This document shows, in pieces, positions 5,861-11,669 of a stretch of DNA of 18,721 nt. The notes beneath the pieces are model-generated. The model did no database searches, was not told the origin of the DNA, and saw nothing but the letters and a program-made list of their open reading frames with translations. Every line of letters starts with the position of its first letter. Positions within the stretch are counted from its first letter, which is position 1. The DNA lies in contig PMBQ01000029.1 of assembly GCA_003152955.1 (NCBI GenBank), forward strand, positions 5,327 through 24,047. Direction: 5' to 3'. Origin of the DNA: Candidatus Bathyarchaeota archaeon. GTDB taxonomy: Archaea; Thermoproteota; Bathyarchaeia; 40CM-2-53-6; FEN-987. The translations under genes and the position numbers were made by a program.

Positions 5861-8077
5861 CGGCTCCCAATCTTCCAGATCATGTAGGTTTGGACCATGT
5901 GCAACGTCTATCTTGACCGGGATAGTCAGCCAGTCGAATGGCAGGTTCTCGAAGATGGATTTAATGCCTGTCATCATCATCTTTACCTCATGGAGGGGTG
6001 CATCGACAATAATACTGTCATGCACCATCCCTATAATCACGCTTTTCGCTTGATGTTTAATCATGGCGGTCCGGAGTGCCAGCATGCCTGAAAGCATTAT
6101 GTCTGCCGCCGAAGACTGAATTGGAAAATTCCAAGTAGACCGCCGCACCGCATCGATTTCGTGTTGCTTTACAGCCCTCGAGAGTTCCATGAAAATGTGG
6201 CGCTTCCTGCCCAGAAAATTGGTCACAAAACCATCAAATTGTGCCTGTGCCCAGAGTTCATCAAAATACTGGAACAACACTACATGAAGGTCCTTAAAGG
6301 AATCAATAAGCTCCTGTGCTTCGTCCACGGTTGAATCGATTTGTGGAGCCAGTGCCGCCGCGCCAATATCAAATACAGCAGAAAAATTGGTGCGCTTTGC
6401 CTTATAGCGCTCCTCCTTCGTGTAACCTTTGCCATATACACGCTCCGCCATTTCGCCGTGGAGGTCTCTACCCTCTGCAAACGCGTCAACAAACACAGGG
6501 TCCTTGGAATACATTCCAGCCACACGGAGTTCAATCTGGGAAAGATCGGCCTGTATGAGTTCCCCACCATCGAACCGGGAGATGAACGCACGTTTTGGGA
6601 ACTCGAGCCCTAACGCCGCCAAATCCTCTGATCTGGGGAGGTTCATCATGTTCGGCCCGGACGACGACAAACGGAAAGTCTCCACGATGTGCTGATTGAA
6701 ATTGGTGTGGAGCACACCGTCCGTGGATTCCTCAATCTTGTTACGGAAGACGTACAGGAAGGACTTGAGCATGGAAGCGCATTTGACCCGCATGGACAGG
6801 GCATCAAGCACAGTCTTGTGCTGGCCCGTTACCTTCATTGCCTTGATGGCCTCCTTGTTGGTGGATGGCTGACCCTTCGGAAATTTGGTAGATGGTTCCG
6901 TCATGTGCTGGCGCATCGGTTTAAATTTCAACTCATTGTATAAGAGGGTTTGCATCTGTGGGGTGCTATTGAAGTTGAAATCGGGACGATCAGTGAAGAA
7001 TTGTTTAAGGAATTTATAATCTTTAATCTTCACTTCATACCACGACTGCTGTGTTTCATACCACCTGATCAATCGATCGAGTTCCTTCTCATCCAAAATG
7101 AACCCCGCATGTTCCATCTCAGCCAGAAGATGAATTAGAGGGCGATTGATGTGGTCCCAACAATATTTTATTTGCTCATTTTCGACCTTCGCCAGTTCAT
7201 CGCGAAGGGCGATAGCAACCAGATCAGTAACAAGAACATCCATACCGTTATACTGACAAAGGCGATCAAAAGGAGCAGACTCGTAGTTATGCTTATCCTC
7301 AAGCGAGGCAGAAAATTCATGTGAATATCCTGCAAATTTAGTATGTTGCGCTGTAAGGGTTTCAAGATCATGGGCCGAATTTTCGTCGAGTAAATGGTGT
7401 ACCACCATCGGGTCGAATGATATCTCTCGAAGATGTTGGCCAAGCGCGAGGAACCATCGGAGTTCGAATTTTGCATTGTGGGCCACCAGATGTTTGGAAA
7501 AATACACGGCGTGGATGAAGTCACGTTGGGCAGTCACGTTACCGCGCCATGGGCTGTCCTTGTGCGACATCGGCATCACGTACACGCGGTCCTTATTTCC
7601 TGCGGCCAGCGTGAGAACCCGAGCACCTGGGGAGAACGGGTCAATGGTGGTTGTCTCGAAATCACACACGACATATGCCAATGATTTGAGATACGTAATA
7701 GCTATGTCAAGTTCTTTTCTGGTCGTGATAACACGGATAATACCTTTAGGGGTGTCCACGGCGTTAAGAACGCCAATGGCACGCTCAAAACCGCCAGTAT
7801 CAGAAATCCCGCCGTTAGTGTCAGGAAAAACAACATACCGGATGTCATCACTTGTAAATGATTTACCAATCCACCCCTTGTGGCCTTTTTTACCGGCAGC
7901 ATTAAGGCCCTGCTCATCAAAGAGACATACAGTAATGCCCTTTCCGTGATGCTCGTTAATAGGGAGAGAGCATTCGAGAATCCAGAGGCCACACGCATTG
8001 AATATCTCCTTAAGTTTGTCATTGTAATGGGTGTCGGGTACAAGGACTTCCCGCTTGTGGGTGAATTTATGAGGCAT
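5858..8077 (-). CDS. Family A DNA polymerase with 3'-5' exonuclease (candidate DpoZ)
   Basis: 739 residues; replicates the phage genome. The exonuclease domain shows DFE (Asp139, Glu141), HNAKFE (200-205, Glu where Asp is usual) and YNGMD (Asp280). The polymerase domain shows motif A QADLSQIELR (Asp511), motif B Arg557-Lys561-Phe565 in RYKAKRTNFSAVFDIG, and motif C VHDS (Asp687). There is no 5'-3' nuclease domain; residues 1-120 are an unassigned N-terminal region. Deviations: the usual NFGxxYG reads NFSAVFD, and HDE reads HDS. I chose ATG 8077, with AGGAG seven bases upstream, rather than 8185, because the extension is out-of-frame sequence of the zinc-ribbon gene. Known: in Z-genome phages a PolA-family enzyme (DpoZ) lacking the 5' nuclease favours dZTP over dATP. 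With purZ in the same operon this is the natural candidate, but specificity is inferred. Confidence 0.9.
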   Translation of the reverse strand: MPHKFTHKREVLVPDTHYNDKLKEIFNACGLWILECSLPINEHHGKGITVCLFDEQGLNAAGKKGHKGWIGKSFTSDDIRYVVFPDTNGGISDTGGFERAIGVLNAVDTPKGIIRVITTRKELDIAITYLKSLAYVVCDFETTTIDPFSPGARVLTLAAGNKDRVYVMPMSHKDSPWRGNVTAQRDFIHAVYFSKHLVAHNAKFELRWFLALGQHLREISFDPMVVHHLLDENSAHDLETLTAQHTKFAGYSHEFSASLEDKHNYESAPFDRLCQYNGMDVLVTDLVAIALRDELAKVENEQIKYCWDHINRPLIHLLAEMEHAGFILDEKELDRLIRWYETQQSWYEVKIKDYKFLKQFFTDRPDFNFNSTPQMQTLLYNELKFKPMRQHMTEPSTKFPKGQPSTNKEAIKAMKVTGQHKTVLDALSMRVKCASMLKSFLYVFRNKIEESTDGVLHTNFNQHIVETFRLSSSGPNMMNLPRSEDLAALGLEFPKRAFISRFDGGELIQADLSQIELRVAGMYSKDPVFVDAFAEGRDLHGEMAERVYGKGYTKEERYKAKRTNFSAVFDIGAAALAPQIDSTVDEAQELIDSFKDLHVVLFQYFDELWAQAQFDGFVTNFLGRKRHIFMELSRAVKQHEIDAVRRSTWNFPIQSSAADIMLSGMLALRTAMIKHQAKSVIIGMVHDSIIVDAPLHEVKMMMTGIKSIFENLPFDWLTIPVKIDVAHGPNLHDLEDWEP

Positions 8078-8219
8078 TCGCTTTCTCCTGTTTACAAGTG
8101 TCACACACCACCATCTCCGGGTCACCAACGGAATAAAATCCGGATTTGGCTTCCTTATTTGTGGCAAGCCACCGCTTCCTCCCACAAACCTTACATATCT
8201 GTATCTTGTAAATTTTCAT
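8067..8219 (-). CDS. 50-residue zinc-ribbon protein upstream of DNA polymerase
   Basis: A short frame (MKIYKIQICKVCGRKRWLAT...) with two CxxC knuckles: CKVC at 9-12 and CDTC at 39-42, separated by 26 residues. This is a classic four-cysteine zinc ribbon. It ends 11 bases inside the polymerase coding region (polymerase ATG at 8077), and its ATG overlaps the TGA of an upstream small frame (ATGA), so it fits a coupled cistron, although its own ribosome site is poor. Such ribbons in phages bind DNA or partner proteins; its exact role is unknown. The four regularly placed cysteines make chance unlikely. Confidence 0.65.
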   Translation of the reverse strand: MKIYKIQICKVCGRKRWLATNKEAKSGFYSVGDPEMVVCDTCKQEKANAS

Positions 8220-8428
8220 CTGAGAGGGCACCAAATTGGGTTTGGGAGGTCAGTAGACCACACGTACCTTTTTGATCTGAAACAGATTCCGGCTGTGAAG
8301 GAAGTCTGACGTGGCCTGAATTCTCTACAAGTTTTGCAAGCCAAGATGGCAACCGCTTTTTGGTTGCCCGATAAAGGAAAGGAGAGTTCTTTTCTCTCCT
8401 TTCCTTTATCCACATTTTCCTTCTTCAT
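8216..8428 (-). CDS. Possible small protein, 70 residues, low certainty
   Basis: The frame starts at ATG 8428 with GAGG seven bases upstream, and its TGA overlaps the ATG of the zinc-ribbon gene (ATGA). Its own ATG overlaps the stop of the next upstream frame. This coupling favours it over the competing frame 8191-8415, which overlaps the zinc-ribbon start by 29 bases. The product is Lys/Glu/Arg-rich at the start, with Cys residues in LACKTC, and matches no family I know. Part of it is encoded by the perfect 17-bp inverted repeat at 8370-8410, which is unusual for coding DNA, so the region may instead be regulatory. Confidence 0.35.
   Translation of the reverse strand: MKKENVDKGKERKELSFPLSGNQKAVAILACKTCREFRPRQTSFTAGICFRSKRYVWSTDLPNPIWCPLR
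8348..8368. repeat. Perfect 7-bp hairpin adjoining the larger one
   Basis: GGCAACC and GGTTGCC flank a GCTTTTT loop. It ends one base before the 17-bp inverted repeat begins, so two strong hairpins stand back to back in front of the zinc-ribbon and polymerase genes. There is no T-tract after it on the minus strand, so it is not a standard terminator for that direction. Confidence 0.6.
8370..8410. repeat. Perfect 17-bp inverted repeat (hairpin)
   Basis: GATAAAGGAAAGGAGAG (8370-8386) and its exact complement (8394-8410) flank a 7-base loop. On the minus-strand transcript the purine-rich arm GATAAAGGAAAGGAGAG forms the 5' side; it contains GGAG-like ribosome-site sequence that would be sequestered in the stem. 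It may be a translational or transcriptional control structure ahead of the polymerase operon, or a protein-binding palindrome. Confidence 0.7.
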
Positions 8429-8580
8429 GAAGTAACCTCATGGGGAATGGACTCCACGGACGACGGATTCACGCGTATGTGAGCGCGTCTTTTATAGCAT
8501 AATAGGAAAATGTCGGTCAGCAAGGATTGATCCCGGTACTGCTGGTGGTTCCATACCATTTCCGTTCGTAGCACCATCAT
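8425..8580 (-). CDS. Possible small protein, 51 residues, low certainty
   Basis: The frame begins with two consecutive ATG codons at 8580 and 8577 and reads MMVLRTEMVWNHQQ..., ending in TGA that overlaps the ATG at 8428. A 10-codon micro-ORF (8577-8609) lies before it and also ends in an ATGA junction. The sequence has a short hydrophobic patch (SLLTDIFLLCY) and then basic residues, and matches nothing I recognise. Support is positional only: it is first in a chain of ATGA overlaps running from leader copy A into the polymerase gene. Confidence 0.35.
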   Translation of the reverse strand: MMVLRTEMVWNHQQYRDQSLLTDIFLLCYKRRAHIRVNPSSVESIPHEVTS

Positions 8581-8609
8581 ACAACACCTCGCTCGTTACC
8601 GTGTGCCAT
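8577..8609 (-). CDS. Micro-ORF (10 codons) following leader copy A
   Basis: ATG 8609 lies nine bases after the AGGAGG of leader copy A and encodes MAHGNERGVV before a TGA that overlaps the next ATG. An ATG also abuts the AGGAGG directly (8618), but it is too close for initiation. It may be a leader peptide that delivers ribosomes to the following frame by termination-reinitiation, or it may be chance. Confidence 0.25.
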   Translation of the reverse strand: MAHGNERGVV

Positions 8610-8618
8610 GACCGCCAT

Positions 8619-8660
8619 CCTCCTACCAGAAAAAACGTACGGACCCCAAATTCGCTTTCA
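8619..8660 (-). promoter_or_regulatory. Conserved leader element, copy A
   Basis: On the minus strand it reads TGAAAGCGAATTTGG, GGTCCGTACG, TTTTTTCTGGT, AGGAGG. The first nine bases are identical to copies B and C, as are the CGTTTTT tract and the purine ribosome site at the end. It lies just downstream of a sigma70-like promoter and heads the leftward replication block. Confidence 0.6.
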
Positions 8661-8667
8661 CGAACTC

Positions 8668-8719
8668 CATACGGTATCTTATATATGTATCTGGATTCGT
8701 AGTATCAAGATATGGTATG
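8668..8719. repeat. Imperfect palindrome at the centre of the divergent region
   Basis: CATACGGTATCTT (8668-8680) and AAGATATGGTATG (8707-8719) are complementary at 11 of 13 positions. They lie symmetrically between the two inverted leader copies and overlap the leftward promoter -10 and -35. This suggests an operator that controls both directions, or part of a replication origin. Confidence 0.45.
8680..8708 (-). promoter_or_regulatory. Sigma70-like promoter for the leftward operon
   Basis: On the minus strand TTGATA (8708-8703) and TATATA (8685-8680) are separated by exactly 17 bases, close to the consensus. Transcription would start roughly at 8672-8675, shortly before leader copy A at 8660, and run through the polymerase operon. 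This is the clearest host-type promoter in the window. Confidence 0.55.
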
Positions 8720-8731
8720 ACCTCAGTACCA

Positions 8732-8774
8732 TGAAAGCGAGTTTGGGTTCTCCGCGTTTTTCTGGTATGGGAGG
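8732..8774 (+). promoter_or_regulatory. Conserved leader element, copy B
   Basis: Reads TGAAAGCGAGTTTGG, GTTCTCCGCG, TTTTTCTGGTAT, GGGAGG, and ends six bases before ATG 8781. It is the rightward counterpart of copy A, oriented away from it, and supplies the ribosome site of the winged-helix gene. I find no clear sigma70 promoter for this direction; upstream TATGGT is a weak -10 without a good -35. Confidence 0.6.
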
Positions 8775-8780
8775 GCCGCG

Positions 8781-9560
8781 ATGGATGCCTATGACTTGTT
8801 ACGTATCAAAGGTGGTGGAAAATGGATACAGATATCTCTCAAAGAAATCGCAGAAAATATAGGTGCTTCTCCGGCTAGTACTAGAGCACAATTAGTGGAT
8901 CTTGCCGAGAAAGGGTATATAAGTGTTAAAGCACAATACGGAGAGGATGGAAGTCAGCTTCCGAGTACATATAAAGTCATTGGTGCGCCTTCATCGATGG
9001 ATGCTAAAGCCGAGATGGTGCGTGCAATTTACGTGCGCTATGTCAACGAAAGGCTTGACAATCCAAAGGAACTCGCATACTCTTTCCTACATGATCGTCC
9101 CTATTTCAACAAGATCTCTAGCTTTTGTGGGGAATTTAGTCTTGATCCGCATGCTTACGTATTATCATGTTTCTACGCCATGCCAGCCGGATTTTGTCGA
9201 AAGGTGTTTCGTATGCCGTATCCGCCCCCGGCGACTCTCGCTAACAAATCCAAAGCAGAGGATAGATATAGAACTTTTGTTAATCAGTTTCTTGTGGACG
9301 ATGTTGCAAAAAACCCAAATGCAGATATCGACTCTTCGTTCCACGCTTGGGAGAGACTTAGGCTCCGGGACGACATCCCGCGCATGATTCTTTTTGTGCG
9401 GAACGGAATTCTTGCTCCGGAGTGGTTTTTCTGCCACCCGAAGGTTGAGAAGGAACATTGGAAGATGGTAGGAGTTAATGAAAACAAACTAGACGTGAGG
9501 AAACTAAAATGTGCGCAAAGAATGTGGGCAGAAAGGCTAAAAAAAGAGGGAAAATTGTAG
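8781..9560 (+). CDS. Winged-helix DNA-binding protein (replication initiator or regulator type)
   Basis: 259 residues; first gene of the rightward block. Residues about 5-68 form a winged helix-turn-helix: GKWIQISLKEIAENIGAS, recognition-helix region PASTRAQLVDLAEKGYISV, then a wing with QLPSTYKVI. This resembles the N-terminal domains of phage replication proteins and small MarR/GntR-like regulators. The remaining ~190 residues are unassigned; they are aromatic-rich and contain two helical segments and a basic C-terminus (AQRMWAERLKKEGKL). ATG 8781 is preceded by GGGAGG in leader copy B. As the first gene divergent from the replication block, it could bind the palindromic region to initiate replication or regulate the flanking operons; the sequence does not distinguish these roles. 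Confidence 0.75.
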   Translation: MDAYDLLRIKGGGKWIQISLKEIAENIGASPASTRAQLVDLAEKGYISVKAQYGEDGSQLPSTYKVIGAPSSMDAKAEMVRAIYVRYVNERLDNPKELAYSFLHDRPYFNKISSFCGEFSLDPHAYVLSCFYAMPAGFCRKVFRMPYPPPATLANKSKAEDRYRTFVNQFLVDDVAKNPNADIDSSFHAWERLRLRDDIPRMILFVRNGILAPEWFFCHPKVEKEHWKMVGVNENKLDVRKLKCAQRMWAERLKKEGKL

Positions 9561-9907
9561 GAAAACCGTGGGGGCCTGAAGGACCGCCAAGTGATCTGTG
9601 GAAATCACCACTGGTATTCCACACAGATTGTGGAACACTACACGCGGTTGGAGAGCCGTGCCCTACAAAGTTTGATTTGTTGAAAAGTATGTCAACGAGG
9701 GTGGAGCAGGAGGAAGAACTGACGAAAAATCTGTCGGGCCTGATTCAGAACCTTGCTGACAAGATGACGGAAGCAAGTCATGACCCCAGAAAGATGAGGA
9801 AACTTATCAAGGAACTTCGTCGTACAAGGGAAGCATTCTTAAATGAGATTCTTGCTAATGCACCCACAGAGGAAAAACCCTGGTACTTTACAAGGAGCAA
9901 GCCATGA
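9509..9907 (+). CDS. Unknown 132-residue protein with helical C-terminal half
   Basis: Unrecognised. ATG 9509 has GAGG eight bases upstream and overlaps the winged-helix gene by 52 bases; the stop overlaps the next ATG (ATGA). The N-terminus is very basic (AKNVGRKAKKRGKIVGKPWG). A short Cys/His stretch HTDCGTLHAVGEPC (38-51) follows and could hold a metal. From about 60 to 115 it is charged helix (EQEEELTKNLSGLIQNLADK, MRKLIKELRRTREAFLNEIL), likely coiled coil. An in-frame downstream start would remove the overlap, but the upstream ribosome site favours 9509. Confidence 0.65.
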   Translation: MCAKNVGRKAKKRGKIVGKPWGPEGPPSDLWKSPLVFHTDCGTLHAVGEPCPTKFDLLKSMSTRVEQEEELTKNLSGLIQNLADKMTEASHDPRKMRKLIKELRRTREAFLNEILANAPTEEKPWYFTRSKP

Positions 9908-10146
9908 CCTCAACGCTGAAGCCGCCAGAGAGTGGGACAACAATGGACAAGACAAAGACCATCATTCCAGCGCCAGTTGAAATCGTCCAACGCTGGACGT
10001 GCAATGTCTGCGGATTGCCGTGTCACGTTGTAATTCACACAAGCGACGATTCGCTACCAGACCACCTCAAGGGCAACGAGAGATTCCGGCAACGTGGGTG
10101 CTTAGTCGAAAGGAGGCTTTACCCAATATGGAAACGACAGGAATGA
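9904..10146 (+). CDS. Small zinc-finger-like protein, 80 residues
   Basis: It starts in an ATGA junction with AAGGAG six bases upstream. After a Pro/Thr-rich N-terminus it has WTCNVCGLPCHVVIHTS, giving C-x2-C plus a third Cys and nearby His, and later HLKGNERFRQRGC. This resembles a short zinc-binding domain. Function unknown; many phage operons carry such small zinc proteins. Confidence 0.65.
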   Translation: MTSTLKPPESGTTMDKTKTIIPAPVEIVQRWTCNVCGLPCHVVIHTSDDSLPDHLKGNERFRQRGCLVERRLYPIWKRQE

Positions 10147-10571
10147 CCCCCTCTCCGTCAAAGGGGATGCCGATACCCGAAGAACTGTCCGCAGAGTTTG
10201 ACATAACGGTTGACCTTGCAAAGCGGATTCTTGCATACTGTCATTTCCCTTCGCCTCCGTCAAAGGTGGAGGGGATGCCGACAAGGGAAGATGCTATGGA
10301 AGTCCCGAAAGTCATCTACCACAACGACCTGAATCACCTTTGGACAAAGACCAAGGACTACCCTCATTGTGTGCCCTATTATCGGGAGGGGGAACCCTCC
10401 ACTCCGGGGGTGGAGAGGCTGAGAGAGAAAGAACTGCTGGAATTTGTGGACTTCACGACTCAATGGCTACGGAACACATACAACAGCGGTACAAACTGGC
10501 CCCCGACACCCGAAAAGATTGTGATGGCCTTTCTCGCCCGTCCCGCAGAGGGAAAGGAGAATGGGAAATGA
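10128..10571 (+). CDS. Unknown 147-residue protein upstream of the SbcD-like nuclease
   Basis: Unrecognised. AGGAGG (10111-10116) lies 11 bases before ATG 10128; a second ATG at 10143 overlaps the preceding stop as ATGA and is equally possible, giving 142 residues. The end overlaps the nuclease ATG (ATGA), so it is coupled to it. The coding sequence holds an imperfect direct repeat that gives SKGMP and SKVEGMP near residues 10 and 45. The rest is Pro-rich with helical stretches (ERLREKELLEFVDFTTQWLR). No motif for an enzyme is evident. Confidence 0.65.
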   Translation: METTGMTPSPSKGMPIPEELSAEFDITVDLAKRILAYCHFPSPPSKVEGMPTREDAMEVPKVIYHNDLNHLWTKTKDYPHCVPYYREGEPSTPGVERLREKELLEFVDFTTQWLRNTYNSGTNWPPTPEKIVMAFLARPAEGKENGK

Positions 10572-11524
10572 AAACACTTATCATTAGTGATACCCATTTT
10601 GGCAACCACGAGGATTTCGCCAACTATAACATGGCGGTCAATTCCCGGCTGCTTCTCCAGATTCAGGCGTTCTGTGAGGCGCTCCAGATCGGGATTCGGG
10701 AAAAGTGCGACCGCGTGATTCATCTCGGGGATGTGTTCCACAAGCGTGGTCAGGTAGAACCGGAAGCATTTAACCTATGCAAGCAGTCAATTGAGAAATA
10801 TGCAGCTCGGTTTGGAAGAATAATTGTCCTCACCGGGAACCACGACATCACCATGGAGGGAGAAGTCTTCAATACGGCTTACATGCTGGAAGATGTGGCC
10901 CAAAAGGTGGACGTGATAACAGCGCCGACAAGAGGGAATGGTGAGTATTTTATCCCTTTCATGAAAGAGGGTTTTGAAGAGGCGCTTAAAGTGCTTGGTT
11001 CACCCTCCGGCGTAACGCTCTACATGCATCAATCCATCTTCGGCGCTCACTATAATCGTCCGATTTTGAAAGGCGTGGACCCTGCATTCCTCAAAGGATT
11101 TAAACGCGTATTCTGTGGCCACATCCATGAACCCCAGACCATTAAACCCAATATTTGGATTGTGGGGGCACCATATCCAATGAATTTTGGTGACAAGGAA
11201 AAGCACCATGTTCTGATTATTGATGAAAGTAGTAACATTGGGCTTAAATACCCGATCAAGCACCCCAAATTTCTAACCGTCGAGGACCCAGGCGATATTC
11301 GGGACGATGGAAATTTTTACCGTTTTGTTACTGATGACCCACGTGAAGCGGGGAGTGCGTCAAATGTGCGAGTGGTCTTGAAACCGAAACTCAAGACGGG
11401 TAGGAAGATAAGGGGAACCACGGACCGGGAATTGCTCGAGCAGTACGCACAGCGGGAAGGCGTGGAAGCAAAAGACTTGAAAAAGATGGTTGATACGGGT
11501 ATGATATTCTTGGGGGGTAAATGA
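10568..11524 (+). CDS. SbcD / T4 gp47-like metallophosphoesterase nuclease subunit
   Basis: 318 residues; nuclease subunit that pairs with the SbcC-like ATPase downstream to process DNA ends and start recombination-dependent replication. The calcineurin-like metal-binding motifs are complete and in order: SDTH (Asp8, His10), GDVFH (Asp55, His58), GNHD (Asn91, His92), MHQ (His154) and GHIH (His185, His187). The C-terminal third (from ~235) contains the region that in the family contacts the ATPase. The start at 10568 places MKTLIISDTH at the true N-terminus, with GGAG eight bases upstream and an ATGA overlap with the preceding gene; the longer frame from 10340 is a shadow of that gene. Length is close to T4 gp47. 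Confidence 0.92.
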   Translation: MKTLIISDTHFGNHEDFANYNMAVNSRLLLQIQAFCEALQIGIREKCDRVIHLGDVFHKRGQVEPEAFNLCKQSIEKYAARFGRIIVLTGNHDITMEGEVFNTAYMLEDVAQKVDVITAPTRGNGEYFIPFMKEGFEEALKVLGSPSGVTLYMHQSIFGAHYNRPILKGVDPAFLKGFKRVFCGHIHEPQTIKPNIWIVGAPYPMNFGDKEKHHVLIIDESSNIGLKYPIKHPKFLTVEDPGDIRDDGNFYRFVTDDPREAGSASNVRVVLKPKLKTGRKIRGTTDRELLEQYAQREGVEAKDLKKMVDTGMIFLGGK

Positions 11525-11637
11525 ACTGGCCATTGTTCTGGGTTCTCTTGGTAGTTGGACTTGCATGTGCAGTTGCCACTATTGCGATCATAAGCGGTGA
11601 TGACGATGAAGATGACACCACAGGGGGGTTTCAATGA
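11521..11637 (+). CDS. 38-residue single-span membrane peptide between the SbcD and SbcC genes
   Basis: ATG 11521 overlaps the SbcD-like stop (ATGA). It encodes a short N-terminus (MNWPLFW), a continuous hydrophobic segment of about 20 residues (VLLVVGLACAVATIAIIS), then an acidic patch (GDDDEDD) and a short tail. This is a textbook small transmembrane peptide. Its TGA overlaps the next ATG. Finding one between two subunits of a nuclease complex is unusual; function unknown. Confidence 0.55.
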   Translation: MNWPLFWVLLVVGLACAVATIAIISGDDDEDDTTGGFQ

Positions 11638-11669
11638 TCATTAACTACAAAACGTGGGTAAATGTATGA
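11634..11669 (+). CDS. Micro-ORF (11 codons) just before the SbcC-like gene
   Basis: ATG 11634 overlaps the preceding stop, has GGGGGG five bases upstream, and encodes MIINYKTWVNV. Its TGA overlaps ATG 11666 of the SbcC-like gene, which has no good ribosome site of its own. It may serve as a reinitiation leader; it could also be incidental. Confidence 0.3.
   Translation: MIINYKTWVNV

Noticed and set aside
7476..7949. A 157-codon plus-strand frame inside the polymerase gene
   Set aside because: Antisense to conserved exonuclease coding sequence and without supporting signals.
8191..8415. A 74-residue minus-strand frame competing with 8216-8428
   Set aside because: It overlaps the zinc-ribbon start by 29 bases and has a poorly spaced ribosome site, while 8216-8428 has ATGA junctions on both sides. 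The choice is not certain.
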